Positions 42,729 through 50,962 of a stretch of 64,000 nt of DNA are shown here, one piece after another. Origin of the DNA: VAZQ01 sp963739175 (GTDB lineage: Bacteria > Pseudomonadota > Alphaproteobacteria > Rhizobiales > Xanthobacteraceae); assembly GCA_963739175.1 (NCBI GenBank), contig CAVTZH010000001.1, forward strand, positions 1 through 64,000, in the 5' to 3' direction. The notes beneath the pieces are model-generated. The model saw only the letters and a list, made by a program, of their open reading frames with translations. It did no database searches and had not been told where the DNA came from. How positions within the stretch are numbered: the first letter of the stretch is position 1; the number at the start of each line of letters is the position of its first letter. The translations under genes were made by a program, and so were the position numbers.

Positions 42729-44435
42729 ATGGCGGAAGCAAAGAAGCCTGCCGGCCTGATCTACGGGCTGAACGAAACGCCGCCACCGACGATCATCGCC
42801 CTGAACGGCGTGCAGCACGTCGGCCTCATCGCGATCAACCTCGTCTATCCGGTCCTGATCTTCCGCGCCGCCGGCGTCCCGGCGGATACGATCGCGAATT
42901 TCCTCGGGCTCGGCATGCTTGTCCTTGGAGTTGCGACCTTCCTGCAGGTCTCACGCGTCGGCCCGGTCGGCTCCGGGTTCATGTGCCCGGCAACGTTCAC
43001 CGCCACCTACTTCGTCCCGTCCCTGCTGGCGGCGAAGGTCGGCGGCCCGCCGCTTGTCTTCGGGATGACCATCTTCGCCGGCATTTTGGAAACCGCGCTG
43101 GCGCCGCTGCTCAACCGGCTGCGCGCGATTTTCCCGCCGGAGCTATCGGGTCTGATCATCGTGATGATTGGACTGTCCGCCGCGGTTTCGGGCTTGCGCT
43201 CGATTCTTGCCCCGACCGCCGAGCCCGTCAGCGTGGCTGAATGGTGGGTGGCAGGCATCACGCTGGCGTCGATGGCGATCCTCAACATCTGGGGCAAGGG
43301 CGCGCTGCGCATGCTGTGCGCGCTGATCGGCCTCGGCATCGGCTACGTCGCGGCCGCGTCGGCCGGCCTGATCGGAGCCAATATCGCGACCGTCAGCAAC
43401 GCGGCATGGATCGGCTTTCCTCGTCTCTCCGATGTCGCATGGTCGTTCGATTTCGCGATCGCGCTGCCATTTGCCATCGCCAGCGTCGCGGCCGCGATGA
43501 AAGCGGCGGGGACCATCACGATGTGCCAGCGCATCAACGACGCCAACTGGGTGCGCACCGACATGACGTCGGTCACGCGTGGCGTGCTGGCTGATGGTCT
43601 GTCGACCACGATTTCGGGCCTTGCCGGCGGCACCGGCACCAACACCTCGACGCCGGCAGTCGGACTCTCGCAGGCGACCGGCGTCACCAGTCGCGTCGTG
43701 GCCTCCGCCGTCGGCGCGATATTCATCCTGCTCGGTATCTTCCCGAAGTTGACTGCGCTGCTCGCGGTCATGCCACGCTCGGTCATGCTTCCGGCGCTGC
43801 TGTTCACCATCACATTCATCCTCGTCAACGGCTTGCAGGTCCTCACGTCGCGCCTCTTCGACGCGCGGCGCACGCTGGTGATCGGGCTCGCGTTGATCGT
43901 CGGCGTTTCGATCGAGGCATTTCCGGGCATTGCAGCGGCCGCGCCGCCGTCGATTGTGCCGATCATCGGCTCGTCCATGGTGTCAGCGACCGTGATTGCG
44001 TTGGTGCTGAACCTCGTGTTCCGGATCGGTGTGCGAAAGACCGCCCGTCTGACGCTCGAACACGGCGAGGCTGACCACCAGAAGATCGAGGATTTCTTCG
44101 AGATGCAGACCGCTGTCTGGGGCGCCAGGCCCGACGTGGCGAAGCGCGCCACCTTCGGCGTGTTGCAACTGACCGATGTCGTGGTTGAGGATTTCTGGAC
44201 CGGTGGGCCGGTGACGATCGAGGCGAGCTTCGACGAATTCAGTCTCGACGTTCGTGTGGTCTATCGCGGCGAACCCCCGCCGCTACCCGACCGTCGCCCG
44301 ACCAACGAAGAGATCATGGAGGGCGAGCAAGGCGCGCGCCTGCTCGCCGGCTTCATGCTGCGCCGCAATGCCGATCGCGTACGCGCCGACATGCACAACG
44401 GCATGGCGCGCGTGCATTTCCACTTCGATCACTAG
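42729..44435 (+). CDS. NCS2/uracil-xanthine permease with extra C-terminal domain
   Basis: Encodes 568 residues. Residues 1 to about 450 are a nucleobase-cation symporter-2 core with 12-14 membrane helices: NGVQHVGLIAINLVYPVLIF, GFMCPATFTATYF, SGLAGGTGTNTSTPAVGLSQ (signature helix 10 region) and GLQVLTSRLFDARRTL. The normal family length is about 430-460. The additional C-terminal 110 residues (KIEDFFEMQTAVWGARPDVA to HFHFDH) contain ASFDEFSLDVRVVYRGEPPP and GARLLAGFMLRRNADRVRAD, which resembles a GHKL/RsbW-like ATPase fold. Converges with a STAS/anti-sigma kinase pair. Confidence 0.85.
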   Translation: MAEAKKPAGLIYGLNETPPPTIIALNGVQHVGLIAINLVYPVLIFRAAGVPADTIANFLGLGMLVLGVATFLQVSRVGPVGSGFMCPATFTATYFVPSLLAAKVGGPPLVFGMTIFAGILETALAPLLNRLRAIFPPELSGLIIVMIGLSAAVSGLRSILAPTAEPVSVAEWWVAGITLASMAILNIWGKGALRMLCALIGLGIGYVAAASAGLIGANIATVSNAAWIGFPRLSDVAWSFDFAIALPFAIASVAAAMKAAGTITMCQRINDANWVRTDMTSVTRGVLADGLSTTISGLAGGTGTNTSTPAVGLSQATGVTSRVVASAVGAIFILLGIFPKLTALLAVMPRSVMLPALLFTITFILVNGLQVLTSRLFDARRTLVIGLALIVGVSIEAFPGIAAAAPPSIVPIIGSSMVSATVIALVLNLVFRIGVRKTARLTLEHGEADHQKIEDFFEMQTAVWGARPDVAKRATFGVLQLTDVVVEDFWTGGPVTIEASFDEFSLDVRVVYRGEPPPLPDRRPTNEEIMEGEQGARLLAGFMLRRNADRVRADMHNGMARVHFHFDH

Positions 44436-44453
44436 AGCAGCTCGGCGGAACGG

Positions 44454-44792
44454 TTATGCTAGCTTAGCGACACCTTCCTCGCGCGACGGATAGATCGCGA
44501 AGAAATCGGTCAGCCCGCCGAGCTCGAACACCCGCATCACGTCGGCGGTCATGTTGCAGAGCGCGAGCCGCCCGTCGCTCTTCTGCGCGAGACGGCTCGC
44601 CACCAGCAGTGCGCGGCAGCCGGCGCTGCTGATATAGACGAGGTGCTTGAAATCGACCACGACGCGATTGCGCCCGGACTCGAACAGCCTGGTCAGCCTC
44701 TCCTCGAACGACTTGGCGGTATTGCTGTCGACGCGCCCATTGATGTCGACGACCGTAACTTGGCCATTCTGCTCTTCGGCGATGGTGATCAT
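44454..44792 (-). CDS. STAS-domain anti-sigma factor antagonist (SpoIIAA/RsbV-like)
   Basis: Encodes 112 residues. The STAS fold is plain: VTVVDINGRVDSNTAKSFEE, NRVVVDFKHLVYISSAGCRA (with the phospho-acceptor Ser of the D-x-x-x-I-S-S-A-G motif), ALLVASRLAQKSDGRLALCN and VMRVFELGGLTDFFAIY. Its start overlaps the stop of the kinase gene (ATGA, 44789-44792). The pair is a partner-switching module; no sigma factor is adjacent. Confidence 0.9.
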   Translation of the reverse strand: MITIAEEQNGQVTVVDINGRVDSNTAKSFEERLTRLFESGRNRVVVDFKHLVYISSAGCRALLVASRLAQKSDGRLALCNMTADVMRVFELGGLTDFFAIYPSREEGVAKLA

Positions 44793-45250
44793 TGGCCCTC
44801 TCGCTCGGGCGCGCCCGGCGATGGCTGCACGCTCGTCTTCAATATCGTTCGATTGTAGCCGCCGCTCCAGCGGTAGTCTACGACCTCCATGAAGGCGTGG
44901 ACCAAGCGCAGCCCCAGACCGCCGGGCTCGCGGCTCGCGAGATCGCGCGGCAGCTCGGGAAATTCCGAGCGCCGCGGATCGAACGGCCTTGCGTCGTCCT
45001 CGATCTCGGCGGCGAGATAACCGCCGTCGACCGAGAGACGCACGGAAATGACGCGCCGGACCGGACCGTCATACCCGTATGAGATCGTGTTGCTGAGAAG
45101 CTCGTCGAGGCACAGATTGAGGTTGTTGACCGCTCGGATGGGCAGTCCTTGACTGCGGCCGAACGCCTCAACGAACGCGACGACCCTCGGCAACTCGCCG
45201 ATCGCATTGGCGATGCGGAGCGTAGCGCTGATCTGCGACGGGACGTTCAT
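44789..45250 (-). CDS. Anti-sigma-factor-type serine kinase (RsbW/HATPase_c_2)
   Basis: Starting at MNVPSQISATLRIANAIGEL (45250) it has 153 residues. GHKL ATPase boxes are visible: N box LNLCLDELLSNTISYGYDG, G1-like EIEDDARPFDP and G2 PGGLGLRLVHAFMEVVDYRW. It would phosphorylate the STAS protein downstream and bind a target when the STAS protein is phosphorylated. Codon overlap with the STAS gene indicates stoichiometric expression. The ATG six codons upstream is also possible. Confidence 0.88.
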   Translation of the reverse strand: MNVPSQISATLRIANAIGELPRVVAFVEAFGRSQGLPIRAVNNLNLCLDELLSNTISYGYDGPVRRVISVRLSVDGGYLAAEIEDDARPFDPRRSEFPELPRDLASREPGGLGLRLVHAFMEVVDYRWSGGYNRTILKTSVQPSPGAPEREGQ

Positions 45251-45393
45251 GGATTGATGACAATGCACGCAGTAATCGCGACCCGACGCAACTCTAACAT
45301 GTCACCGACACCCTACGACAAGATCGCTTGCGTTTGTGGTCTTTGCCACGGCAGAGTTCTAAGATTGAACGCGCCGGCAGGAGGACATTCGCC

Positions 45394-45873
45394 ATGACCA
45401 TTCTCGGCTTCACGCCATTTACCTGGCTTCACACCCTGCTCAGCCTCGTGATGCTGGTCGCCGGCTACGTGGTCGTGAGAGACCTGCTGCGTTCCCACGT
45501 CGACAAGACCTGGATGGCGGTGTTCCTGATTACCGGCGTGCTGACTAACGTGACCGGCTTTGGCTTCCCGTTCGATCGCTTCACCGAATCCCACTACACC
45601 GCGATCGTATCCCTGATTGCGCTGGCGGCGGTGATCCTCGCCCTCTACGTGTTCAAGCTCGCGGGCCCATGGCGCTGGATTTTCGCCCTCGGCGCCGTCC
45701 TGGCGTTCTATACCGACGCCCTCGTCACCATCGCGCAGATCTTCAAGAAGGTGCCGGCGCTCGGCGCGCCGACCGCGAGCAACGAGCCGCAATTCGTGGT
45801 CGCGCAGCTGATCCTGCTCGCGATCATCATCTGGCTGTGCGTGAAGGCCTACCGGCAATTCAGGCCGGCATAG
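45394..45873 (+). CDS. Integral membrane protein, 159 aa
   Basis: The ATG at 45394 follows AGGAGG. Five hydrophobic segments (WLHTLLSLVMLVAGYVVV, WMAVFLITGVLTNVTGFGF, IVSLIALAAVILALYVFKL, IFALGAVLAFYTDALVTIA, FVVAQLILLAIIIWLCV) form a small polytopic protein. Charged residues are few. Similar short membrane proteins occur in Bradyrhizobium without assigned function. It is alone on this strand, between the anti-sigma pair and the lipocalin-like gene. Confidence 0.65.
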   Translation: MTILGFTPFTWLHTLLSLVMLVAGYVVVRDLLRSHVDKTWMAVFLITGVLTNVTGFGFPFDRFTESHYTAIVSLIALAAVILALYVFKLAGPWRWIFALGAVLAFYTDALVTIAQIFKKVPALGAPTASNEPQFVVAQLILLAIIIWLCVKAYRQFRPA

Positions 45874-45882
45874 CCCGCCGCG

Positions 45883-46395
45883 CTATTTCGCCCGCCGGTA
45901 GCGGTTCGACGCCACCGCCGGCACGTCACGCGAGGCCGCCGGGTTGGTGTTGACGAACTCGTCCTCGGTGAGCTTGTCGATGGTGCGCGTCTGCGACGTG
46001 CCCTGCTGGTTCGGGAACGTGCTGCCGACGATGTGGAACGTCAGCGTCTTCTTCGCCTCGTCGATCGTGTAGGTGCCGAACAGCGCCAGGCTGCCATGCA
46101 CGATCGCGGTGTTCTGCTCGGGCGTGCCGGCGAGGCGATTCTTCGACGCGATCCGCGGCAGGTCGCCCGACACATGCACCTGCGAGAAGTGCCCGCCGGA
46201 CGTGAACACCAGCATGCCCTTCGGCCGCTCGCCGAACGGGAACGTCTTCTTGCCGTCCTGCGTCACGATCTCGGCGATGATGAAGTCCCAGGTCCCGACG
46301 ATCTGCTCGCGCAGCGTCTTGCCCGGCTGGGCGGTGGCGACGCTCGCGCCGATGCCGACGGCGAGCACGGTCGTGACCATGCGAATGATGTTCAT
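45883..46395 (-). CDS. Exported lipocalin-like domain protein
   Basis: From the ATG at 46395 (MNIIRMVTTVLAVGIGASVA) it has a signal peptide ending near TAQP and a 150-residue beta-rich domain: REQIVGTWDFIIAEIVTQDG, FGERPKGMLVFTSGGHFSQV, FGTYTIDEAKKTLTFHI and FPNQQGTSQTRTI. The G-T-W start with F-x-x-x-P-x-G-x-L-x-F pattern is the lipocalin_5/lipocalin-like family (PF13924). It may bind a small hydrophobic ligand in the periplasm. It lies 30 bases downstream of the Bug gene and is probably cotranscribed with it. Confidence 0.8.
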   Translation of the reverse strand: MNIIRMVTTVLAVGIGASVATAQPGKTLREQIVGTWDFIIAEIVTQDGKKTFPFGERPKGMLVFTSGGHFSQVHVSGDLPRIASKNRLAGTPEQNTAIVHGSLALFGTYTIDEAKKTLTFHIVGSTFPNQQGTSQTRTIDKLTEDEFVNTNPAASRDVPAVASNRYRRAK

Positions 46396-46424
46396 CGTGA
46401 TCCTCCCCTGACGTTCGTTTGACG

Positions 46425-47450
46425 TCACTCTTTATACAGCACCTTCACCCGGTCGATCACCACCTGCGGGAAGCTATCGAGCTCGCCGATCAGCGCCTGC
46501 ATTGCCTCGCCGGTCATCGGCTCGACGTCGCCGTGCACTTTCTTTACCTCCTCGATGAAAGCCGCGTCCTTCAGCATGGCCGCGAAGGCGCGCCGCAGCG
46601 CCGCCACGCGATCGGGCGGAACCTCCGGCGTGGTGAAATAGGCCTTGCCGATCTCGGCGGCGCCCATGATGGCGCGCATCACCGCGCGATCCTCCGGCGG
46701 CGTCGCCAGCTCGACGGAGGTCGGCACGTCCGGCAGGTCGGGCGCGCGGGTGAGGCCGTGCTGCACGATGATCCGGATCAGCCCTTCCTTGATCCAGCGC
46801 ATGTTGACGGACTTCACCGCCTCCCAGGTGGTCGAGTGGCCCTCCGCCTCGCCGCGCTCCAGCGCCAGCATCGCCTCGTGCGTGCCCTTGTAGCCCTGCA
46901 CCAGCCTGAAGCGGGTCTTGAGCACCTCGTTCATGACGTTCGGATAGAGCGAGCCGGTCGACCCCGCGCCGGTCGCGCTCAGCACCACTTCGCTGCGGCG
47001 CGCGTCATCGAGCGACATGATCTTTGACGTGCGCCACACCATTGTGACGCTCGACGACGACTGGATGCGGCCGATCCAGAAGAATTTGCCCGGCTCGAAG
47101 CGCGCCTGCGGCTGCCCAAGCCGCGCCTGCAACGGGATGCCGGCCGAGACGACGCCGAGCACGGTGCCGTCCTTGGGAGCGCGGTTGTAGATGTGGTTGG
47201 CGGCGACCAGGCTCCCCGCCCCCGGCATGTTGCGCACGACGATCGACGGCGTGCCGGGAACGTATTTGCCGAGATGGCGCGCGACGATGCGGCCATAGAT
47301 GTCGTTGCTGCCGGCAGGCGGATAACCGATGACGATCTCGATCGACTTGCCGGCATAGAAACCTGCCGCGTCCTCGGCTGCAGCCGGGCTGGCGGACGCC
47401 AGCGCGGCCACGATCGCGACATTTCTTGCAGCGCGGCGCACGCGCGTCAC
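46425..47450 (-). CDS. Tripartite tricarboxylate transporter substrate-binding protein (Bug/TctC)
   Basis: Encodes 341 residues from a GTG at 47450, with signal peptide RRAARNVAIVAALASASPAA. Bug motifs: IEIVIGYPPAGSNDIYGRIV, VPGTPSIVVRNMPGAGSLVA and PKDGTVLGVVSAGIPL. It lies 6 bases from the flavin reductase gene and precedes the lipocalin-like gene, so all three minus-strand genes (48125-45883) look like one operon. Confidence 0.88.
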   Translation of the reverse strand: MTRVRRAARNVAIVAALASASPAAAEDAAGFYAGKSIEIVIGYPPAGSNDIYGRIVARHLGKYVPGTPSIVVRNMPGAGSLVAANHIYNRAPKDGTVLGVVSAGIPLQARLGQPQARFEPGKFFWIGRIQSSSSVTMVWRTSKIMSLDDARRSEVVLSATGAGSTGSLYPNVMNEVLKTRFRLVQGYKGTHEAMLALERGEAEGHSTTWEAVKSVNMRWIKEGLIRIIVQHGLTRAPDLPDVPTSVELATPPEDRAVMRAIMGAAEIGKAYFTTPEVPPDRVAALRRAFAAMLKDAAFIEEVKKVHGDVEPMTGEAMQALIGELDSFPQVVIDRVKVLYKE

Positions 47451-47456
47451 GCCGCG

Positions 47457-48125
47457 CTAGACCGTGACCCTCTGCTTCGCCACCGCTTCGCCGATCTGGC
47501 CGGCAGCGTTGCCCTGCACCTTCATGGTGAAGACCTCGGTGACGCTGGTGTAGTCCATGTAGCCGAGGCGCGCGAGCGGACGGACCTTGGCGATGTCGAT
47601 CTTGCCGTCGGCGCCGATCACGTCGTCGCGGATGTGGATGCCGACCACCTCGCCGATCACGACATGGTGGGTCGAATGCCGCCGGTTGGCCGGCAGCGTC
47701 CAGGTCCCGTGATAGCGGCACTCGAGATGGATCGGCGATTCGGCAACCCGCGGCGGCCGCACCAGATTGGATGAGAGCTTGGTGAGGCCGGCGAGCTCGA
47801 ACTCGTCGACCTCCGGGCCGACGAATTGCGAGGTCATGCAGACCTTCTCGCGCAGCTCGTAGGTCGCCATGTTGACCACGAACTCGCCGGTCTCTTCCGC
47901 ATTGGTGACGCTATCCTTGCGCTGGCCGGTATTCGGCCGGTTGGAGCCGGAGAAACACACGAACGGCGGATCGTAGTTGAGCTGGTTGAACATGCTGAAC
48001 GGCGCCAGGTTGACGATGCCGTCATGGCTCACGGTCGAGACCCAGCCGATCGGCCGCGGCACCACGCAGGATTTGAACGGATTGAACGGCAGTCCGTGGT
48101 TGTTTTTGGCGGTTTCGTAGAACAC
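47457..48125 (-). CDS. Flavin reductase family protein
   Basis: The GTG at 48125 is preceded by GGAGGAAACAC, which decides the start; a longer frame to 48173 adds only a basic stretch. The 222-residue protein has the FMN-binding split barrel: CVVPRPIGWVSTVSHDGIVN, LAPFSMFNQLNYDPPFVCFS, KDSVTNAEETGEFVVNMA and HHVVIGEVVGIHIRD. Such enzymes reduce FMN/FAD with NAD(P)H or supply reduced flavin to a monooxygenase. Heads the operon with the Bug and lipocalin-like genes. Confidence 0.9.
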   Translation of the reverse strand: MFYETAKNNHGLPFNPFKSCVVPRPIGWVSTVSHDGIVNLAPFSMFNQLNYDPPFVCFSGSNRPNTGQRKDSVTNAEETGEFVVNMATYELREKVCMTSQFVGPEVDEFELAGLTKLSSNLVRPPRVAESPIHLECRYHGTWTLPANRRHSTHHVVIGEVVGIHIRDDVIGADGKIDIAKVRPLARLGYMDYTSVTEVFTMKVQGNAAGQIGEAVAKQRVTV

Positions 48126-48256
48126 GTGTTTCCTCCGTCGGCCGATTTTCTTGCTGGCATCATTGTAAGTCATGCGCGATGATCGGCGCCAGTGCGCCGG
48201 ACGACATTCCGTCGTAAGATCGCGCCAACAAGATCACGAACAGGCGGAGGTTTGAA

Positions 48257-49627
48257 ATGCCAGGCGACGCAACCGGAGTACTGGCGCAGTTCGCGGCGTC
48301 GCTTGGCTATGACGACGTGCCGGAACGCGTGCGCGAGCACTGCAAGGACCTCCTGCTCGACGCGCTGGCCTGCGCGCTGTCCGGCCACCAGGGCGAGGAA
48401 ACCCACCAGATGGCGGCGCTGGCGGGCGCGCTCGCGCAATCCGGCGAGGCCAGCGTCATTGGCGGCGGCCGTCTCTCGCTCGCCGGCGCGACGCTGCTCA
48501 ACGGTTACCTGATCACCGCCACGACCATGTGCGACGTGCATCGCGCGACCATGACCCACGTCACCCCGGAGGTGGTCCCGCCGGCGCTCGCGATCGCGGA
48601 CGAGAACGGAAACTCCGGCCGCGACCTCCTCCTGGCCATCGCCGCCGGCTGCGAGGTGACGACGCGGATCGGCGTCGGAATGGATTATCCGGAATTTCGC
48701 AAGCGCGGATGGCATGGGCCGGGCGTGTTCGGGCCGTTCGGCGCCGCCGCCGCGGTCGGCCGGCTGCGCGGCTTCGACGCCGACACCATGGCGCGCGCCT
48801 TCGGCCTCGCCGGTAGCCAGGCCGCCGGCACTTTCGCGGCGTGGGGCACGCCGACCGTGAAATTCCACCAGTGCCGCGGCGCCCTCTCCGGCCTGATGGC
48901 GGCGCTGCTGGCCGAGCAGCAATTCGTGGCGACGCGCGAGTTCCTCACCGCCAAGGACGGCGGCCTGTTCAACACCTATGCCAATGGCGGGAAGCTCGAG
49001 CTTGCGATCGGCGACCTTGGTAAGCGCTGGGAGCTCGAGCAGATCGCGCTGCGGCTCTGGCCGTCGGCGTCGCTGATGCAAGGCATGAACACGGCCCTGT
49101 TCGAGATCCTGGCGAAGCAGGCCGTCGATCCGGCCAAGGTCAAGGCCGTGCGGGTGACGCTGCCGCAGATGGCTTTCGACATGCACGGCACGCTGCCGGT
49201 CTACAAAGGCAAGTTCGAAGCATTGATCTCGGCGCATTACACCGCGGCCGTGATCCTGCACGACCGCTCGCTGACGCTCGCCGAGTTCGAGGCGGCGCGC
49301 TACGACGATCCGAAGCTGCGGAAGTTCGCCGAGCATCAGGTGGTCGCCAAGGCCGATCCGTCGATGAACCTGCTGCAGACGGCGGTCGAGGTCGAGATGA
49401 CGGACGGCAAGGTGCATACGGTGCGCAGCGACTATCCGAAAGGATCGTTCGAGAACCGGCTGTCGCGCAAAGAGGTCGAGGACAAGTTCCGCGTCTATGC
49501 CAAGGGACAATTGTCGCCGTCGGCCATCGAAGAGATCATCGCGGCCGTGAACGCGCTCGAGCAACTCCCGTCGGTGAGCTCGCTGGTGGACATGCTCAGC
49601 CCAGCCAAGCGGCGCGACGCGGCGTAG
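48257..49627 (+). CDS. MmgE/PrpD family protein
   Basis: Encodes 456 residues, the usual family length. Motifs: VREHCKDLLLDALACALSGH, VIGGGRLSLAGATLLNGYLI, DVHRATMTHVTPEVVPPALA, GWHGPGVFGPFGAAAAVGRL and KFHQCRGALSGLMAALLAEQ. Relatives are 2-methylcitrate dehydratases or cis-aconitate decarboxylase-like enzymes acting on tricarboxylates; the exact substrate is open. A Bug gene is nearby on each side, which fits uptake and use of organic acids. Divergent from the flavin reductase operon. Confidence 0.88.
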   Translation: MPGDATGVLAQFAASLGYDDVPERVREHCKDLLLDALACALSGHQGEETHQMAALAGALAQSGEASVIGGGRLSLAGATLLNGYLITATTMCDVHRATMTHVTPEVVPPALAIADENGNSGRDLLLAIAAGCEVTTRIGVGMDYPEFRKRGWHGPGVFGPFGAAAAVGRLRGFDADTMARAFGLAGSQAAGTFAAWGTPTVKFHQCRGALSGLMAALLAEQQFVATREFLTAKDGGLFNTYANGGKLELAIGDLGKRWELEQIALRLWPSASLMQGMNTALFEILAKQAVDPAKVKAVRVTLPQMAFDMHGTLPVYKGKFEALISAHYTAAVILHDRSLTLAEFEAARYDDPKLRKFAEHQVVAKADPSMNLLQTAVEVEMTDGKVHTVRSDYPKGSFENRLSRKEVEDKFRVYAKGQLSPSAIEEIIAAVNALEQLPSVSSLVDMLSPAKRRDAA

Positions 49628-49638
49628 CTGGTTTCTCC

Positions 49639-49801
49639 GCGTGTCCCGGGCGCAGTGCAGCACGAAGTGGTGCGCTGCAGACCCGGGATCCCGGTTTCTT
49701 GAAGCAGGATCAAGTAACCGGGGTCCCGGATCGGCAGTGCATCGCTCGTTTGCCATGCGCGTCGAAGCGCGCGTAACGCACTGATGGCGTCCGGGACACG
49801 A
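49639..49801. repeat. Dispersed intergenic repeat (copy 1)
   Basis: Starts GTCCCGGGCGCAGTGCAG, contains inverted arms (CCCGGG/CCCGGGATCC and GCAGCAC/GTGCGCTGC), and ends in TCCGGGACACG. It shares order and most bases with 53296-53413. No gene in this gap. Confidence 0.7.
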
Positions 49802-49806
49802 GACCT

Positions 49807-50806
49807 CTACTTCCCGCTCGCGAGCTTCTGGAATTCGGCGATCACGTCCGGCGTGGTCGACGCCGCCAGCGCGCGCATCATATCGGCGAGCTTGCCGCCC
49901 TCGATCGGGCTGCCGACCGGCAGCTCCACCCGCCGCGCATCGGCCTGATAGTCCGCATCGTGCGCCATCGCGAGGAACGCCTTGCGCAGGATCGCGGTCT
50001 GCTCCGCCGGAACGCCCGGCGGTGCGACGATCGGCACGCCGAACGTGTCCGTCGCCATCACCAGGTCGAGCACCGCGCGATGCTCGGCGCGGATGACGTC
50101 GCGTATCAGCGGCAAGCCCGGATAGCGCGCCGACGACTGCACGATCGGCGTCACTTGCTTGGCCAGCGCCGGACGGTTGGCGAGACCGTCGCCGGTGGTG
50201 AAGGAGCCGTCGACCTCGCCCTGCTCCAGCGCCAGCAATATGCGCGCGGTGGAGACGTAGCCGAGCACGACCCGGATCGGCGCGCCGGCGGCGGCCAAGA
50301 GGTTCGGCACCGTCGCGGTATGCGAGCCGGCGCCGAGCGCGCCGAAGCTGACCGGCTTCGCGGACGCCTTGAGCTCGTCGAAGGTCTTGATCCCGGTGGC
50401 GGTGCGGACGAAGGCCGCCGACGTCACCGAGCCGGGGCTGCCGATATAGGTGAGCGTCACCGGGTCGAAGGCGACGCCCGCCCGCTTGACGATGCCTTCG
50501 ACGAACCAGGAGCGGCCCGGGATGCCGAGCGTCAGCCCGTCCGGCGCCACGCGCCGCACCAGATGGTTCAGCGACACGATGCCGGCGGCGCCTTCCATGT
50601 TCTGGACCGTGACCGCCGGGTTCCCCGGGAATGAAGCGGCCGAGGTGGCGCGTCACCGCGCGCGCCGTGGTGTCGACGCCGCCGCCCGGCGCATAGCCGA
50701 CAATCACGGTCAGCGTCTTGCCCTGGAAGAAGTCGGCGGCGGCCGCGGGAGGCCCTGTCGCCAGGGCCCCGATGCCGACCACCATCAGCAACCGCAGGAA
50801 CTGCAT
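49807..50806 (-). pseudogene. Tripartite tricarboxylate transporter substrate-binding protein, frameshifted
   Basis: The N-terminal frame has a signal peptide (MQFLRLLMVVGIGALATGPP) and LTVIVGYAPGGGVDTTARAV; after an extra G in CCCGGGGAACC near 50622 the second frame resumes NMEGAAGIVSLNHLVRRVAP, DGLTLGIPGRSWFVEG and the C-terminal VIAEFQKLASGK. Joined length about 332 residues, typical of Bug proteins. Probably intact in the living cell. Confidence 0.82.
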
Positions 50807-50962
50807 CGATTGCCCAATCAATAGTCGCAACGCAGGCATGCGTGCCGGTTATCGCAACCGGACAAATTTGACAGGCCTTGACCCCCGAAAGCAATGCCGC
50901 GATACACTTCGCCGCATCCGCAATTTCGCGCATTCGCGCCCCACCGAACGCTTCAGGACATC

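Noticed and set aside
44789..45250. NepR/PhyR-type general stress regulator
   Set aside because: The HATPase domain and STAS partner are of the RsbW/RsbV kind; neither NepR nor PhyR features are present, so the EcfG regulators themselves are not in this window.
48170..50839. 889-codon open frame on the minus strand
   Set aside because: Its first part is the N-terminus of the Bug gene; beyond the frameshift it is a G+C-rich shadow opposite the PrpD gene with abnormal Arg/Gly/His composition.
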